NCBI RefSeq assembly: GCF_037996645.1
Contig: NZ_JBBMXV010000001.1
Location: 538,162-602,161, forward strand
Reading direction: 5' to 3'
DNA: 64,000 nt
Origin: Halalkalicoccus tibetensis
GTDB taxonomy: Archaea > Halobacteriota > Halobacteria > Halobacteriales > Halalkalicoccaceae
The notes beneath the pieces were generated by a model. The model ran no database searches. It saw only the letters and a list, made by a program, of their open reading frames with translations, and had not been told where the DNA came from. Both the position numbers and the translations under genes were made by a program. Below are positions 18,226 to 29,630 of the stretch, piece after piece. Positions within the stretch are counted from its first letter, which is position 1. Each line of letters starts with the position of its first letter.

Positions 18226-19562
18226 ACCGGCCGGAGTTCGGCGCTGAAGTGTCGGAGCGCCTCGTTGTCAGGCTCCGAGACGACCTTCAATCCAGTGACC
18301 TCGTCGCTTCGGTCCAGCACTGCCGCTGCCGTCTCGGCGACGTGGTCGAGGTGTTCGTCGTGGTAGGTGCGGCGGGGCAGCGCGAGGCGCACGAGCTCCG
18401 GTCGGTCCGTCTCGGGGAAGGCGAAGCTCCCCAGCTCGACGCCCCGAACTCCACCCTCGCGATAGAGCTCGCAGACCAGCGCCTGGCCCGGGAACTCGTC
18501 GTCGGGGACGTGTGGGAGGGCGCGGCCGGCGTCGAGGTAGACGGCGTGGCCGCCGACGGGGGTGTAGATCGGCACGCCCCGTTCCCGAAGCCGGTCGCCG
18601 AGCTCGCGGACCCGGCCGATCCGCGCGCCGAGGTACTCCTCGGTGACCGCCTCTCGGAGCCCGACGGCCATCGCAGCCATGTCCCGGCCGGCCATCCCGC
18701 CGTAGGTCGAGAAGCCCTCGTAGAGGATCGCGCGCTGTTTCGCGCGCTCGAACAGGTCGGGATCGCGGACTCCGACGAAGCCGCCGACGTTGGCGAGCCC
18801 GTCCTTCTTCCCGCTCATCACGATCGCGTCGGCGTGCGAGAGCTGTTCGCGGGCGATCTCGGCGGTCGACCGGTCGCCGTGGCCGTCCTCGCGCTCACTG
18901 ATGAAAAAAGCGTTCTCCGCGAACCGGCAGGCGTCGATCACGAACGTCGCGTCGAGCTCGTCCGCGAGCTCGCGGGTCGCCTCGACGTTCGCCATACTTA
19001 CCGGCTGGCCGGCCACCGAGTTGTTCGTGATCGTGAGGACGATCGCGGGGATCCGATTCGCGCCCACCCTGTCGACGAGCGCGCGGACCTTTTCGGGATC
19101 GAGATCCCCCTTGAACGGCTCCTCGCCGCCGAGGTCGCCCGCCTCCTCGACGGGACAGTCCACGGGATCGCCGCCGTTCTCCGAGACGTGCGCGCGGGTG
19201 GTGTCGAAGTGGGTGTTGTTCGGGACGACGTCGCCTTCCCCGATCAGACACCCATAGAGGACGTTCTCGGCGCCGCGACCCTGATGGGTCGGGACGACGC
19301 GATCGAAGCCCATCACGTCCGAGACGGCGGCCTCGAGCTCCCGGAAACTCTCGCTGCCGGCGTAGGCCTCGTCGGCCTCCATCATCGCGGCCCACTGGGC
19401 ATCGCTCATCGTGCCGGTGCCGCTGTCGGTCAGGAGGTCGACGAACACGTCCCGGCTCGCGAGCCCGAAGACGTTGTAGCCCGCCGCCTCGAGGCGGCGC
19501 TCGCGCTCCTCGCGGGGAAGCAGTTCGGTCGATGCGGCCGTGGCCGACGTGTACGAGAACAT
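18222..19562 (-). CDS. tnaA: Tryptophanase / beta-eliminating lyase
   Basis: This 446-aa PLP enzyme carries [20 protein letters not shown] near residue 28, [14 protein letters not shown] near 92, [16 protein letters not shown] near 178 and the PLP-lysine motif [14 protein letters not shown] near 250. This is the tryptophanase/tyrosine phenol-lyase family; tryptophanase (Trp to indole, pyruvate and ammonia) is the likelier activity. A TTTAATACT box centred 27 bp upstream of ATG 19562 suggests a leaderless transcript. Substrate specificity cannot be proved from the motifs. Confidence 0.88.
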   Translation of the reverse strand: MFSYTSATAASTELLPREERERRLEAAGYNVFGLASRDVFVDLLTDSGTGTMSDAQWAAMMEADEAYAGSESFRELEAAVSDVMGFDRVVPTHQGRGAENVLYGCLIGEGDVVPNNTHFDTTRAHVSENGGDPVDCPVEEAGDLGGEEPFKGDLDPEKVRALVDRVGANRIPAIVLTITNNSVAGQPVSMANVEATRELADELDATFVIDACRFAENAFFISEREDGHGDRSTAEIAREQLSHADAIVMSGKKDGLANVGGFVGVRDPDLFERAKQRAILYEGFSTYGGMAGRDMAAMAVGLREAVTEEYLGARIGRVRELGDRLRERGVPIYTPVGGHAVYLDAGRALPHVPDDEFPGQALVCELYREGGVRGVELGSFAFPETDRPELVRLALPRRTYHDEHLDHVAETAAAVLDRSDEVTGLKVVSEPDNEALRHFSAELRPV

Positions 19563-19650
19563 ATCCGGAGGTCGGGCGAAGCCCGTTTAATACTGCCGCG
19601 ACAGACCTGTGCAAGGAAGGCGGGGACCGTCCATCGGACCCCGATCCGGG

Positions 19651-20100
19651 TCACTCCTCGGGTGGGGCGAACTCGACGGTCGTGAGCTCGCGATCAAGCA
19701 TGCAGTAGTCATGCGGCGGGTCGCCGACGACCTCGCGGATCCGGTACTCCTCGTCGAACTCCGCCCCGTCGGGGACACAGAGCTCGTGGCTCGGACACTC
19801 GGTATGGGGACAATCCCCGGCGAGGCTCGCCTTGCTGCCGGCGTAGACGCCCTTCGAGGGGACGTTCGCCGTCATGCCCGCGGGGGTGACCTCGACGGCG
19901 TTCACCCCGGTGTCGTGGACGCCACACTCCAGGGTTTGAGCGTTCTCGCGGACGCTCTCGACGCGGTACTTCCGGCCCTCGACGAGGTTCAGACACTGCC
20001 CGCGGTAGGGACAGCCCTCGCAGGCGTCGGCCTCCCCATGGTAGACGAACTCGGTGCCGGGCTCGGCGAGCCGGGACCCGATCAGCGTGAGCGTGCTCAT
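19651..20100 (-). CDS. UPF0179 family protein
   Basis: This 149-aa protein starts MSTLTLIGSRLAEPGTEFVY. A Cys-rich pattern runs through it: CEGCPYRGQC near 28, C near 59, CPHTECPSHELC near 97 and C near 133. It probably binds a metal or an Fe-S cluster, as expected for UPF0179. The family is archaeal and uncharacterised. ATG 20100 gives the family N-terminus; the longer frame to 20271 is low-complexity basic. It lies 25 bp downstream of the DUF5820 gene, so they may be one operon. Confidence 0.88.
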   Translation of the reverse strand: MSTLTLIGSRLAEPGTEFVYHGEADACEGCPYRGQCLNLVEGRKYRVESVRENAQTLECGVHDTGVNAVEVTPAGMTANVPSKGVYAGSKASLAGDCPHTECPSHELCVPDGAEFDEEYRIREVVGDPPHDYCMLDRELTTVEFAPPEE

Positions 20101-20125
20101 TGCCGGTCGTAGGCCCACACGCCGG

Positions 20126-20509
20126 TTAAGCCTCTCGCCCGGTGAGCTCGTCGAGCCGATCGAGGTACTCCGGACGCGGGACCTGATAGGCACCCCGGTA
20201 ATCGAGCTCGCCCGCGGCGAACCGTTCGGCCAGGTCCTCGGCGCCCGCCGCCGCGCCCTCACGGTCGTCATAGCGCTCCTCGGCGAGGGCGACCTCGGGT
20301 TCGAGATACAGCGTCAGATACCACTCGTCGCTCGTCGCCCCGTGGCGCTGTTCGGGCCGGGGATTCCTGTGGGGCCCGTTGCTCAGATACAGCGTCGGCA
20401 TACAGGGTGCGGGGAACGTCCGCGAGTCGAAGACGTCCGGCCGGTAGACGAACACCGCCCGGTCGGGTTCGTCGTTCCAGCGCTCCCAGCCCGCCGGTAG
20501 CTCCTCCAT
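20126..20509 (-). CDS. DUF5820-like haloarchaeal protein
   Basis: This 127-aa acidic protein starts MEELPAGWERWNDEPDRAVF and contains FPAPCMPTLYLSNGPH and WYLTLYLEPE, with alternating hydrophobic strands and a C-terminal helix. I place it in DUF5820 by its association with UPF0179 and by sequence feel; no search was run. It is soluble, with no catalytic motif visible. Confidence 0.7.
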   Translation of the reverse strand: MEELPAGWERWNDEPDRAVFVYRPDVFDSRTFPAPCMPTLYLSNGPHRNPRPEQRHGATSDEWYLTLYLEPEVALAEERYDDREGAAAGAEDLAERFAAGELDYRGAYQVPRPEYLDRLDELTGREA

Positions 20510-20847
20510 ACGTCCCTTTGACGGCTCCCCGACATGGGTCCTCGGGTTCCGTCCACCATGTTGACCACGCAGAAAGACTTATGTTAACGAGGCACACAAA
20601 TATTAAACAGTACCGGTATCCGCCCACCGAACGACCCGCGCCGTCCGTGCCCCCCTCAGGAGTCCCAATTGGGGTGCCGGCCTCGACCCTCGTTCCATGA
20701 CAGAGATCATCACCCGCCCGCGTACCCCCGTCGGCCCGCGTCGGACCAGCCGTGACGCTCCCTGCGGGCGCGATACCGTTCAGTCGGTGACGCCACCACG
20801 TCGGCCCGCCCCCGGACGATCGCCCGATTTCGCATCCCACAGCAACC
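20510..20847. other. Intergenic region upstream of the prkA operon
   Basis: This 338-bp stretch has no convincing gene. It holds an AT-rich candidate promoter (20581-20612 with TTAACGAGG and ATATTAAACAG) and a palindrome CCCAATTGGG (about 20667-20676). If the AT-rich box drives the prkA operon, the leader would be over 200 nt long, unusual for a haloarchaeon and a possible site of leader control. Confidence 0.5.
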
Positions 20848-22917
20848 ATGTCCAGTGACACTACCCTCGAAACGCTCAGCCAGCAGTACAGAGAGACGGT
20901 CCCAAGCGACCTGCGCGACGCGAAGACGTTCGCCTGGTATCTGGAGGCCGTTCACGACGACCCGAAGATCACGAGAAACGCCCACCAGCGCGTCGCCGAC
21001 ATGTTCGATCACTACGGCACGCAGTACGACGAGGAGAGCGGTACCGTCGAGTACCTGCTCGCCTCGGAGGACCCGCTGGGCGGGGGCGAGAACACCTTCT
21101 ACGGCGAGGTCGTCCACCGCGCGATCCACGAGTTCGTCAACAAGGTCAAAAGCGGCGCGCGCGGGCTGGGTCCCGACCGCCGGATCAAGCTCCTTCTCGG
21201 CCCCGTCGGCTCCGGGAAGTCCGCCTTCGACGCCCAGCTCAGGACCTACTTCGAGGACTACACGTCCCGCGAGGAGGGTCGGATGTACACGTTCCGGTGG
21301 ACGAACCTCTGTGACGTCATTCCCGACCAGGACCCCGCCGACGACGTCGTCCAGTCGCCGATGAACCAGGACCCGTTGGTCCTGCTCCCCCTCGAACAGC
21401 GCCAGCAGGTCATCGACGAGCTCAACGAGCGCCTCGAGGCGCCCTACACCATCCGCAACGAGCAGTCGCTGGACCCGGCTTCGAGCTTCTACATGGACGA
21501 GCTGCTCGCGTACTACGACGACGACCTTCAAACTGTGCTCGAGAACCACGTCGAGGTCGTCCGGCTGCTCGCAGACGAGAACAAACGCCAGGCGATCGAG
21601 ACGTTCGAGCCGAAGGACAAGAAGAACCAGGACGAGACCGAGCTGACCGGCGACGTCAACTACTCGAAGATCGCCGTCTACGGCGAGTCCGACCCGCGCG
21701 CGTTCGACTACTCGGGGGCCTTTTGCAACGCCAACCGCGGGATCTTCTCGGGCGAGGAGCTGTTGAAGCTGCAAAAGGAGTTCCTGTATGACTTCCTGCA
21801 CGCGACCCAGGAACAGACGATCAAGCCCAAGAACAACCCCCGGATCGACATCGACCAGGTGATCGTCGGCCGGACGAACATGCCCGAGTACCGCGAGAAG
21901 AAGGGCGACGAGTCGATGGAGGCGTTCAACGACCGGACCAAACGGATCGACTTCCCGTACGTGCTGGAGTACGTCGCCGAGTCCGAGATCTACGGGAAGC
22001 TGCTGAACAACGCCGACGTTCCCGACATCCACGTCGAGCCCCACACCCTGGAGATGGCGGGACTGTTCGGGGTCCTGACCCGGATCGAGGAGCCCGACAC
22101 CGAGGCCGTCGACATCGTCCAGAAGGCCAAAGCCTACAACGGCGAGTCGAGCGACGGCGACGACATCGACGTGAAGAAGCTCCGCGAGGAGGGCGAGGAG
22201 AGCGCCGAGATCGCGGAGGCGATGATCGGCGTCTCGCCGCGGTTCATCGGCGACGAGATCGCGGAGGCGATCATGGACTCGATGCACCGCGGGCGGTCCT
22301 ATCTCTCGGCGCTCGCGGTGTTCACCCACTTCGAGGAAAACCTCGAGAACCACGGCTCGATCCCCGAGGAGAACTTCGAGCGCTACCACCGCTACCTCGA
22401 GCTCGTGCGCGAGGAGTACAAGGAGCGGGCCATCGAGGACGTGCGCCACGCGCTGGCCTACGACATCGACGAGATCCAGCGCCAGGGCGAGAAGTACATG
22501 GACCACGTGATGGCTTACATCGACGACGACACCGTGCCCGACGACCTGACGGGGCGCGAGCAGGAGCCCGACGAGACGTTCCTCCGGGCCGTCGAGGAGA
22601 AGCTGGAGATCCCCGAGGACCGCAAGGACGACTTCCGCCAGGAGGTCTCGAACTGGGTCTCCCGGCGGGCGCGCGAGGGCGAGGCGTTCAGCCCGCAGGA
22701 CAACGATCGCCTCCGCCGAGCCCTCGAACGCAAGCTCTGGGAGGACAAGAAACACAACATCAACTTCTCGGCGCTGGTGAGCGCGAACGAGCTCGACGAC
22801 GACGAGCGCAACGCCTGGGTCGACGCGCTGATCGAACAGGGCTACTCCAAGGAGGGCGCGATGGAAGTGCTCGAGTTCGCCGGCGCGGAGGTCGCCAAAA
22901 GCGAGCTCGAAGCATGA
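20848..22917 (+). CDS. prkA: PrkA-type serine protein kinase, first copy
   Basis: This 689-aa protein starts MSSDTTLETLSQQYRETVPS. P-loop GPVGSGKSAFDAQL near residue 118 lies in the AAA-like PrkA domain, with LRTYFEDYTSREEGRMYTF after it. The C-terminal PrkA kinase-like region includes GVSPRFIGDEIAEAIMDS near 463. It is first in a four-gene run with 4-nt overlap to the next. PrkA proteins act with YeaH and SpoVR in stress or starvation responses in bacteria; the archaeal target is unknown. Confidence 0.93.
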   Translation: MSSDTTLETLSQQYRETVPSDLRDAKTFAWYLEAVHDDPKITRNAHQRVADMFDHYGTQYDEESGTVEYLLASEDPLGGGENTFYGEVVHRAIHEFVNKVKSGARGLGPDRRIKLLLGPVGSGKSAFDAQLRTYFEDYTSREEGRMYTFRWTNLCDVIPDQDPADDVVQSPMNQDPLVLLPLEQRQQVIDELNERLEAPYTIRNEQSLDPASSFYMDELLAYYDDDLQTVLENHVEVVRLLADENKRQAIETFEPKDKKNQDETELTGDVNYSKIAVYGESDPRAFDYSGAFCNANRGIFSGEELLKLQKEFLYDFLHATQEQTIKPKNNPRIDIDQVIVGRTNMPEYREKKGDESMEAFNDRTKRIDFPYVLEYVAESEIYGKLLNNADVPDIHVEPHTLEMAGLFGVLTRIEEPDTEAVDIVQKAKAYNGESSDGDDIDVKKLREEGEESAEIAEAMIGVSPRFIGDEIAEAIMDSMHRGRSYLSALAVFTHFEENLENHGSIPEENFERYHRYLELVREEYKERAIEDVRHALAYDIDEIQRQGEKYMDHVMAYIDDDTVPDDLTGREQEPDETFLRAVEEKLEIPEDRKDDFRQEVSNWVSRRAREGEAFSPQDNDRLRRALERKLWEDKKHNINFSALVSANELDDDERNAWVDALIEQGYSKEGAMEVLEFAGAEVAKSELEA

Positions 22918-25190
22918 GCGGCAGCGAGTACGTTCGGGAGGCCGATCGCGAGCTCGATGCGGCCTACGAGGAGCCCATGAGCCTCGCGGAGTACGTCGAC
23001 CGGCTGTTCGAGCAGCCCTCGATCGGCGCCCACGCCTCGAAGTACCTCCTCAGCGCGATCGAGGCCGCGGGCACCCGGACCGTGATCGAGGAGGGCGAGG
23101 AGCGCGAGCGCTATCGCTTCTTCGACGACCCGCACAACGACGGCGAGCACGCGATCCTCGGCAACACGGAGGTGCTCAACGACTTCGTCGACGACCTGCG
23201 CTCGATCGCCGCCGGCCGCGGGAAGGAGGAGAAGATCATCTGGTTCGACGGGCCGACCGCCACCGGAAAGTCCGAGCTCAAGCGGTGTCTGGTCAACGGG
23301 CTCCGGGAGTACTCGAAAACGCCGGAAGGAAGGCGCTACACCGTCGAGTGGAACGTCGCGAGCGCGGAGGACGCCCCCGGGCTGACCTACGGCGACGTCC
23401 CGAAGGTCGACGAGGAGAGCTGGTATCAGAGCCCCGTCCAGTCGAACCCCCTGTCGGTGTTCCCCGAGCCCGTCCGCGAGGCCATCCTTGAGGACCTCGA
23501 CGCCGAGCACGGCGATCACACGCCGATCCGCGCGGAGACGGAGCTCGACCCCTTCAGCCGGGAGGCCTACGACCACCTCGAGCGGCGCTACCGCCGCGAA
23601 GGAGTCGCGGACCTCTTCTCGGCGGTGACCGACCCCCGGCACCTCCGGGTGACCAACTACGTCGTCGACGTGGGCCAGGGGATCGGCGTGCTGCACTCGG
23701 AGGACGACGGCCGGCCGAAGGAGCGGCTCGTCGGCAGCTGGATGGCCGGCATGCTCCAGAAGCTCGACTCGCGCGGACGGAAGAACCCCCAGGCGTTCAG
23801 CTACGACGGCGTGCTCTCACAAGGGAACGGCCTGCTGACGATCGTCGAGGACGCCACCCAGCACGCCGACCTGCTCCAGAAGCTGCTCAACGTTCCCGAC
23901 GAGCGCCACGTCAAGCTCGATAAGGCGATCGGGATGGACGTCGACACCCAGCTGTTGATCATCTCGAACCCCGATCTGGACGCCCAGTTGAACCAACACG
24001 CCGACCGCAACGGCGCCGACCCGCTGCGCGCGCTCAAACGCCGGCTCGACAGACACGAGTTCGGCTACCTGACGAACCTCCGGCTCGAATGCGAGCTGAT
24101 CCACCGCGAGCTCACCGGCGAGACGGCGGTCTGGGAGGGAAGCGACGGCGAGGAGCTCCGCGATCGGGTTCGCGCCCCGCTTTCGATCCGCGTCGGCGAG
24201 CGCGGCGGGCAGGTCGAGGAGCGCGAGCTCGCACCCCATACGGTCGAGGCGGCGGCGCTCTACAGCGTCGTCTCGCGACTGGACCGCGACGACCTCCCCG
24301 AGCGGCTCTCGCTGGTCGAGAAGGCGCTGTTGTTCGATCGGGGCTATCTCAGGGACGGCGACGACCGGATCGAGGCCGAGGCGTTCGATTTCGACCCGAA
24401 CGCGGCCGACGGCACCCAGGGCATCCCGGTCACGTTCACCCGCGACGTGATCGCCGAGCTGTTGAACACGGCCCGCGACCGGAGCCATCCCGAGCTCCCG
24501 GTCGAGAACGTGCTCATGCCCCGTGACGTGCTGAACGAGATGGCGGAACGGCTCCACGACGCGCCGATGTTCTCGCGGGCCGAGCGCCGCGAGTTCGAGG
24601 ACCGGCTGGCCTCGGTCAAGAACCACGTCTTCGACCAGCAGGAGGCGGACGTGATCGACGCGATCATGCACGAGAAACGCGTCGAGGAGGAAACCGTCGA
24701 GGAGTACGTCGAGCACGTCTACGCGTGGGCGACCGACGGCGTCGTCGAGACCGACCAGGGCGAGAGCCAGCCCGATCCGCTGAAGATGAAGGTCTTCGAG
24801 ATCGAGCATCTCGGTCGGTTCAGCGAGGGCGAGTACGACGGCACGACGCCGATGCCGACCGTCAGGTCGTTCCGGCGCGAGCGGGTCATCACCGCGCTGA
24901 ACCGCCACGCCTGGCAGAACCGGACCGAGGACTTCGCGATCGACGAGGTGAACCTGCTCGACATCCCGGTGGTCCGTGAGGTCCTCGAGAGCCACGACTG
25001 GAGCGACGTCGCACGGGTCTACGAGGACTTCGACCCCGACCAGTGGGACGACCCGCCGGCGAACACCGAGACCGCGGCGGTCAAGGAGCGGACGATCGAC
25101 ACGCTCGTCGAGGAGTTCGGCTACTCGCCGGCCTCGGCGGAGCTGACGGGTCGGCACGTCATGGGACAGGTGAGCTACCGATGGGACTGA
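22914..25190 (+). CDS. PrkA-type serine protein kinase, second copy
   Basis: This 758-aa paralogue starts [20 protein letters not shown]. The P-loop is [14 protein letters not shown] near residue 113. The middle contains [20 protein letters not shown] and [17 protein letters not shown], an AAA-type walker/sensor arrangement. It is diverged from the first copy in length and sequence, so the pair may form a hetero-complex. It overlaps the prkA stop (ATGA-type, 4 nt) and its own stop overlaps the next ATG by 10 nt. Confidence 0.9.
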   Translation: MSGSEYVREADRELDAAYEEPMSLAEYVDRLFEQPSIGAHASKYLLSAIEAAGTRTVIEEGEERERYRFFDDPHNDGEHAILGNTEVLNDFVDDLRSIAAGRGKEEKIIWFDGPTATGKSELKRCLVNGLREYSKTPEGRRYTVEWNVASAEDAPGLTYGDVPKVDEESWYQSPVQSNPLSVFPEPVREAILEDLDAEHGDHTPIRAETELDPFSREAYDHLERRYRREGVADLFSAVTDPRHLRVTNYVVDVGQGIGVLHSEDDGRPKERLVGSWMAGMLQKLDSRGRKNPQAFSYDGVLSQGNGLLTIVEDATQHADLLQKLLNVPDERHVKLDKAIGMDVDTQLLIISNPDLDAQLNQHADRNGADPLRALKRRLDRHEFGYLTNLRLECELIHRELTGETAVWEGSDGEELRDRVRAPLSIRVGERGGQVEERELAPHTVEAAALYSVVSRLDRDDLPERLSLVEKALLFDRGYLRDGDDRIEAEAFDFDPNAADGTQGIPVTFTRDVIAELLNTARDRSHPELPVENVLMPRDVLNEMAERLHDAPMFSRAERREFEDRLASVKNHVFDQQEADVIDAIMHEKRVEEETVEEYVEHVYAWATDGVVETDQGESQPDPLKMKVFEIEHLGRFSEGEYDGTTPMPTVRSFRRERVITALNRHAWQNRTEDFAIDEVNLLDIPVVREVLESHDWSDVARVYEDFDPDQWDDPPANTETAAVKERTIDTLVEEFGYSPASAELTGRHVMGQVSYRWD

Positions 25191-26491
25191 GGGACGACCT
25201 CGAACGCTACCGTGAAGTCGGCGAGCAGCGCCGCCAGGACCTCGCGGAGTTCATCCAGTACGGCGATCTCGGGCAGGGCGACGACATCCATGTCCCGGTC
25301 AAGATCGTCTCGCTGCCGGAGTTCGCCTACGACCAGCTCGATCAGGGCGGGGTCGGACAGGGCAACGGTGGCACGCCCGAGCCCGGCGACCCGGTCGGCC
25401 AGCCACAGCCCCAGCCCGGTGACGGAGACGAGGGCGAGCCCGGCGAGGAGGAGGGCGAGCACGAGTACTACGAGATGGACCCCGAGGAGTTCGCCCAGGA
25501 GCTCGACGAGGAGCTCGGACTCGACCTCGAGCCCAAGGGAAAGAAGGTCGAAACCGAGGAGGAGGGCGCGCTCACCGACCGGACCCGAACGGGCCCCGAT
25601 AGCGCGCTCGACGTCGAGCGGCTGTTCAAACAGGGGCTGAAGCGGAAGCTCGCGATGGAGTTCGACGAGGAGTACGTCCGCGAGCTCCTCTCGGTCGAGG
25701 GGATCTCCCCCGAGACGGCCTTTGAGTACGCCCGCTCGAACAACGTCCCCGTCTCGAAGGCGTGGATCGACGACGCCTTCGCGTCGCTTCCCGACGACCG
25801 GCGCGGGCGATGGGCGAGCATCGAGGAGATGGAGGCGAACGTCGAGGCCGAACCGCTCAGCCAGCGCATCCGCCGCGAGGGGATCGGCCACATCCCCTTC
25901 CGCCGGGAGGACGAGCGCTACCGCTATCCCGAGGTCGTTACCAAGCCCCAGCACAACGTCGTCGTGATCAACATCCGGGACGTTTCGGGGTCGATGCGCG
26001 AGGACAAACGCGAGCTCGTCGAGCGGACGTTCACGCCGCTCGACTGGTATCTCACGGGGAAGTACGACACTGCCGAGTTCGTCTACATCGCCCACGACGC
26101 CAGCGCCTGGGAGGTCGAACGCGAGGAGTTCTTCGGCATCCGTTCGGGCGGGGGGACGAAGATCTCCTCGGCCTACGAACTGGCCGCCGAGATCCTCGAC
26201 GAACAGTACCCGTGGAGCGAGTGGAACCGCTACGTCTTCGCCGCGGGCGATTCGGAGAACTCCTCGAACGACACCGAGGAGAGCGTGATCCCGCTGATGG
26301 AGGAAATAGAGGCGAACCTCCACGCGTACGTCGAGACCCAGCCCTCGGGTAGCGCGATCAACGCGACCCACGCCGAGGAGGTCGAACGGCGCCTCGGCGG
26401 CCGCGAGAACGTCGCGGTGGCCTACGTCTCGGGGCCCGACGACGTCGCGAACGCGATCTACGAGATACTCAGCACGGAGGACGACGCATGA
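25181..26491 (+). CDS. YeaH/YhbH family protein (DUF444)
   Basis: This 436-aa protein starts [20 protein letters not shown]. Residues about 55-95 form a Gly/Pro/Glu-rich linker. The C-terminal half is a von Willebrand A-like domain with the MIDAS sequence [15 protein letters not shown] near residue 265 and [14 protein letters not shown] near 325. DUF444 proteins are the constant partner of PrkA and SpoVR. The start was chosen at ATG 25181; an upstream in-frame start would lie deep within the prior gene. Confidence 0.93.
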   Translation: MGLRDDLERYREVGEQRRQDLAEFIQYGDLGQGDDIHVPVKIVSLPEFAYDQLDQGGVGQGNGGTPEPGDPVGQPQPQPGDGDEGEPGEEEGEHEYYEMDPEEFAQELDEELGLDLEPKGKKVETEEEGALTDRTRTGPDSALDVERLFKQGLKRKLAMEFDEEYVRELLSVEGISPETAFEYARSNNVPVSKAWIDDAFASLPDDRRGRWASIEEMEANVEAEPLSQRIRREGIGHIPFRREDERYRYPEVVTKPQHNVVVINIRDVSGSMREDKRELVERTFTPLDWYLTGKYDTAEFVYIAHDASAWEVEREEFFGIRSGGGTKISSAYELAAEILDEQYPWSEWNRYVFAAGDSENSSNDTEESVIPLMEEIEANLHAYVETQPSGSAINATHAEEVERRLGGRENVAVAYVSGPDDVANAIYEILSTEDDA

Positions 26492-28485
26492 CCACCAACT
26501 ACCACGCCCAGCGCGTCGCGGACAAGCTCGAGGAGCCGGTGCGGGAGGCGAACGCCCTCGCCGAGAAGCTCGGGCTCGAACCCTATCCGGTGAACTACTG
26601 GATCGTCGACAACGACGAGATGAACCAGCTGATCGCCTACGACGGCTTTCAGGAGCGGTACCCCCACTGGCGCTGGGGGATGAAGTTCGACCGCCAGCGA
26701 AAGCAGAACCAGTACGTCGGCGGGAAGGCCTTCGAGCTCGTCAACAACGACGACCCTTCGAACGCGTTTCTCCAGGAGTCGAACTCGCTTGCGGATCAGA
26801 AGGCCGTGATCACCCACGTCGAGGCCCACGCCGACTTCTTCGCGAACAACCGCTGGTTCGGGCTGTTCACCGGCGACGAGCCCGGTTCGGGCCCGAAGGC
26901 CGCGGCGATGCTCTCGCGCCACGCCCGGACCGTCGAATCGGCGATGGCCGACCCAGACGTCGAGCGAAGCGAGGTCGAACGCTGGATCGACAACGTGCTG
27001 TGTATCGAGGACGCCATCGACCAGCACAGCGCGTTCGTCAGACAGCGCGCGCGCGAGGAACGACCCGACCGCGAGGACATCGAGGAGGCGCTCTCGGGGC
27101 TGGGACTCTCGGAGACGGTCCGAGGGGAGGTGTTCGACGAGGAGTGGCTCGAACGCCAGCGCGGCGACGGCTCAAGCGAGTCGTTCCCCGAGACGCCGGA
27201 CCCCGATCTGCTCGCCTTCCTCCGGGAGCACGGCAAGCAGTACGACGGGGAGTCCGAACGCGCAAGCGAGATGGAGCCCTGGCAACGGGAGGTGCTCGAC
27301 GCGCTTCGGGCGGAGGCGTACTACTTCGCACCCCAGCGCATGACGAAGGTGATGAACGAGGGCTGGGCGGCCTACTGGGAGTCGATGATGATGGCCGAGG
27401 AGGGCTTTGCCGACGGCAACGAGTTCATCGACTACGCTGACCACCAGGCCCGCGTCCTGGGCTCGCCCGGGCTGAACCCTTACAAACTCGGCAAGGAGCT
27501 CTGGGAGTACATCGAGAACGACGAGAACAGGCGCGAGGTGATCGACAAGCTGCTTCGCGTCGAGGGGGTGACCTGGCGGAACTTCCACGAGACCGTCGAT
27601 CTCGATCGGGTCTCGGAGCTGCTCGCGCCCCGCGAGGCGCTCGACCGGATCGACGGCGACCGCCTCGACGAGCTCGCGGCGCTCGAAACCGGGGTGGACC
27701 ACGACGCCCTCGAGCGTGCACGGAGGGGAGAGATCGACGTGGACCGGTACCCATGGAAGGTCCTCGACTACGAGGGGCTCGCCGAACGCCATTACTCGCT
27801 CGTCAAGCCGCAGAACCGGGGCGTGCTCGGGCGGATCACACAGACGGACCTCGAGCGGGTCGGCCGGTACGTCCTCGACGACGCGCTGTACGGAAGCGTC
27901 GAGGAGGCGATCGCGGACGTCGACCGGACGGCGGGCTGGCGGCGGATGGCCGAGATCCGCGAGAGCCACAACGACGTGACGTTCATCGACGCCTTCCTCA
28001 CCCAGGAGTTCGTCGACCGCCACGACTACTTCACCTACGAGTACGCCCACGCGACGGGCGATTATCGTGCGACCAGCACCGACGCGGCGGACGTCAAGAA
28101 GAAGCTGCTGTTGCAGTTCACGAACTTCGGCAAGCCGACCATCGAGGTCCACGACGGTAACTTCGCGAACCGGAACGAGCTGTTGTTGGGCCATCGGTAC
28201 AACGGCGTCGCGCTCGACGTCGGGCAGGCCAAACAGACGCTCGTTCGCGTCTTCGAGCTCTGGGGCCGCCCGGTGAACCTCATGACCATTCGGAAGGAGG
28301 TCACCGACAAGGACGTCGAGGTCGCACGGCGGCGCAACCGCGAGCCCGAGCCGACCGAACAGGGCATCCGGATCCGATACGATGGGGAGGGGTTCGAGAC
28401 GAGCGAACTGACCGACGAGCAGCTCGCCGCGATCGAGGCGAGCGACATCGACTACGACACCAAACCCGAGGAGTGGCTGGCGTGA
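26488..28485 (+). CDS. spoVR: SpoVR family protein
   Basis: This 665-aa protein starts [20 protein letters not shown]. SpoVR features include [23 protein letters not shown] near residue 32, [15 protein letters not shown] near 112, [13 protein letters not shown] near 289 and [17 protein letters not shown] near 328. It ends the four-gene operon, overlapping the yeaH stop by 4 nt. SpoVR was named for spore cortex formation, but here it is part of the PrkA-YeaH-SpoVR module in a non-sporing cell. Confidence 0.94.
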   Translation: MTTNYHAQRVADKLEEPVREANALAEKLGLEPYPVNYWIVDNDEMNQLIAYDGFQERYPHWRWGMKFDRQRKQNQYVGGKAFELVNNDDPSNAFLQESNSLADQKAVITHVEAHADFFANNRWFGLFTGDEPGSGPKAAAMLSRHARTVESAMADPDVERSEVERWIDNVLCIEDAIDQHSAFVRQRAREERPDREDIEEALSGLGLSETVRGEVFDEEWLERQRGDGSSESFPETPDPDLLAFLREHGKQYDGESERASEMEPWQREVLDALRAEAYYFAPQRMTKVMNEGWAAYWESMMMAEEGFADGNEFIDYADHQARVLGSPGLNPYKLGKELWEYIENDENRREVIDKLLRVEGVTWRNFHETVDLDRVSELLAPREALDRIDGDRLDELAALETGVDHDALERARRGEIDVDRYPWKVLDYEGLAERHYSLVKPQNRGVLGRITQTDLERVGRYVLDDALYGSVEEAIADVDRTAGWRRMAEIRESHNDVTFIDAFLTQEFVDRHDYFTYEYAHATGDYRATSTDAADVKKKLLLQFTNFGKPTIEVHDGNFANRNELLLGHRYNGVALDVGQAKQTLVRVFELWGRPVNLMTIRKEVTDKDVEVARRRNREPEPTEQGIRIRYDGEGFETSELTDEQLAAIEASDIDYDTKPEEWLA

Positions 28486-28696
28486 AGCCGTTTCGCCGGC
28501 CCCATCAGAACGATTAACGGAACCATACTCCCACCTCCGAACGGGCGCCCGGGGTCGCTCCTTGCAGAAATGCTAGCCCAGGTTAATGTTTCTGATCTTG
28601 TAGTTGAAAAAATACGTAACAATAATAACATCTCCATATGACGGTTCATCCGGGGATGATGGGGGACGTCGACTGGCCGTACGTACGAGGAGAAGC

Positions 28697-29194
28697 ATGA
28701 GCGAGGGGGAATCGTCGCTAACGGAAGGGGAGATACACGACATCCTCAGAAACGATCGGCGGCGGGCGGTGATCGAGTTCCTGTTCGAGCACGACCGACG
28801 GGCGACGATCCGGGAACTGTCGGAACACATCGCCGCCCTCGAGAGCGGCGAGGAGCCGCCACCACGAAACATCCGCCAGAGTGTCTACGTTTCGCTCCAT
28901 CAGACGCATCTCCCGAAACTGGAGGGGCTCGGCGTCGTCGACTACGATACCGACAGCAAGGACGTCGAACTCCGCGATCAGGCCGAGTTCGTCGCAGCAT
29001 ATATGGGCCAGACCGACGCGGGGACGTCCGACTCCATCACGATAGGCTATATCGGTCTCGGAACCTTCGGCCTCCTGCTCGCGGCGGTCGGGGCCGTCAC
29101 GGGATCGATCCTCGGCATCGACACCGGTCTATGGGTGCTACCGGTGTTCGCGGCCGTCGTCGCGCTCGGCGGGTATCAGCTCCGGGGCGCCTGA
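28697..29194 (+). CDS. DUF7344-type HTH protein with membrane tail
   Basis: This 165-aa protein starts MSEGESSLTEGEIHDILRND. A winged-helix segment (IHDILRNDRRRAVIEFLFEH ... HQTHLPKLEGLGVVDYD) covers about residues 12-95. Two hydrophobic helices (about 118-138 and 143-160) make it a membrane-tethered regulator. ATG 28697 is chosen over an in-frame start at 28604, which lies in AT-rich, probably promoter, sequence. It is related to the gene at 29631 and may sense the envelope. Confidence 0.8.
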   Translation: MSEGESSLTEGEIHDILRNDRRRAVIEFLFEHDRRATIRELSEHIAALESGEEPPPRNIRQSVYVSLHQTHLPKLEGLGVVDYDTDSKDVELRDQAEFVAAYMGQTDAGTSDSITIGYIGLGTFGLLLAAVGAVTGSILGIDTGLWVLPVFAAVVALGGYQLRGA

Positions 29195-29630
29195 GCCGAC
29201 CGTTCGTTTACCACCCGTGCTTTCCACACGCGGGAAAGGTTACGCCGCACGAAGCGGCGCGAACATCACATGGCAAGCGTGCGACCGAGCATGGCACACG
29301 GGAGTCAACCGCACGCAGCAATCGATACTCAATGGATGGGTAAAATCCACTCCTAATATAATCAAATGTCTTCTTATATTCCATCTAAGAGAAAACGTAG
29401 GCGCTTTCAGTACACCCAGATCCGAACACGCCAACTCGGTATTCGTATACCCCCTCCTAGGAACCTCTAGCGGGATCAGGCTAGTATAATCAGGTCGATC
29501 GACCGATCGCACCGTAACTAGCGGTCTGAACCGTTTAGCCGGTCCATTATCCGCGTTTATCAGCCCGGAGAACGGGGTGAACAATATTCTGCTTTTATTA
29601 TGTTTACTTGTGTATGACATGACAGGCATC
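29195..29630. other. Intergenic region between two HTH genes
   Basis: This stretch is 436 bp with no credible gene. It contains the hairpin GCCGC(ACGAA)GCGGC near 29243-29257 and an AT-rich TTTTATTA (29593-29600) 30 bp before the next gene, a likely TATA box. The middle (29340-29480) is AT-rich and unassigned. Confidence 0.5.

Noticed and set aside
20710-22755. Very long open frame antisense to prkA
   Set aside because: Antisense frames of high-GC genes stay open by base bias. The sense frame has a P-loop and operon context.
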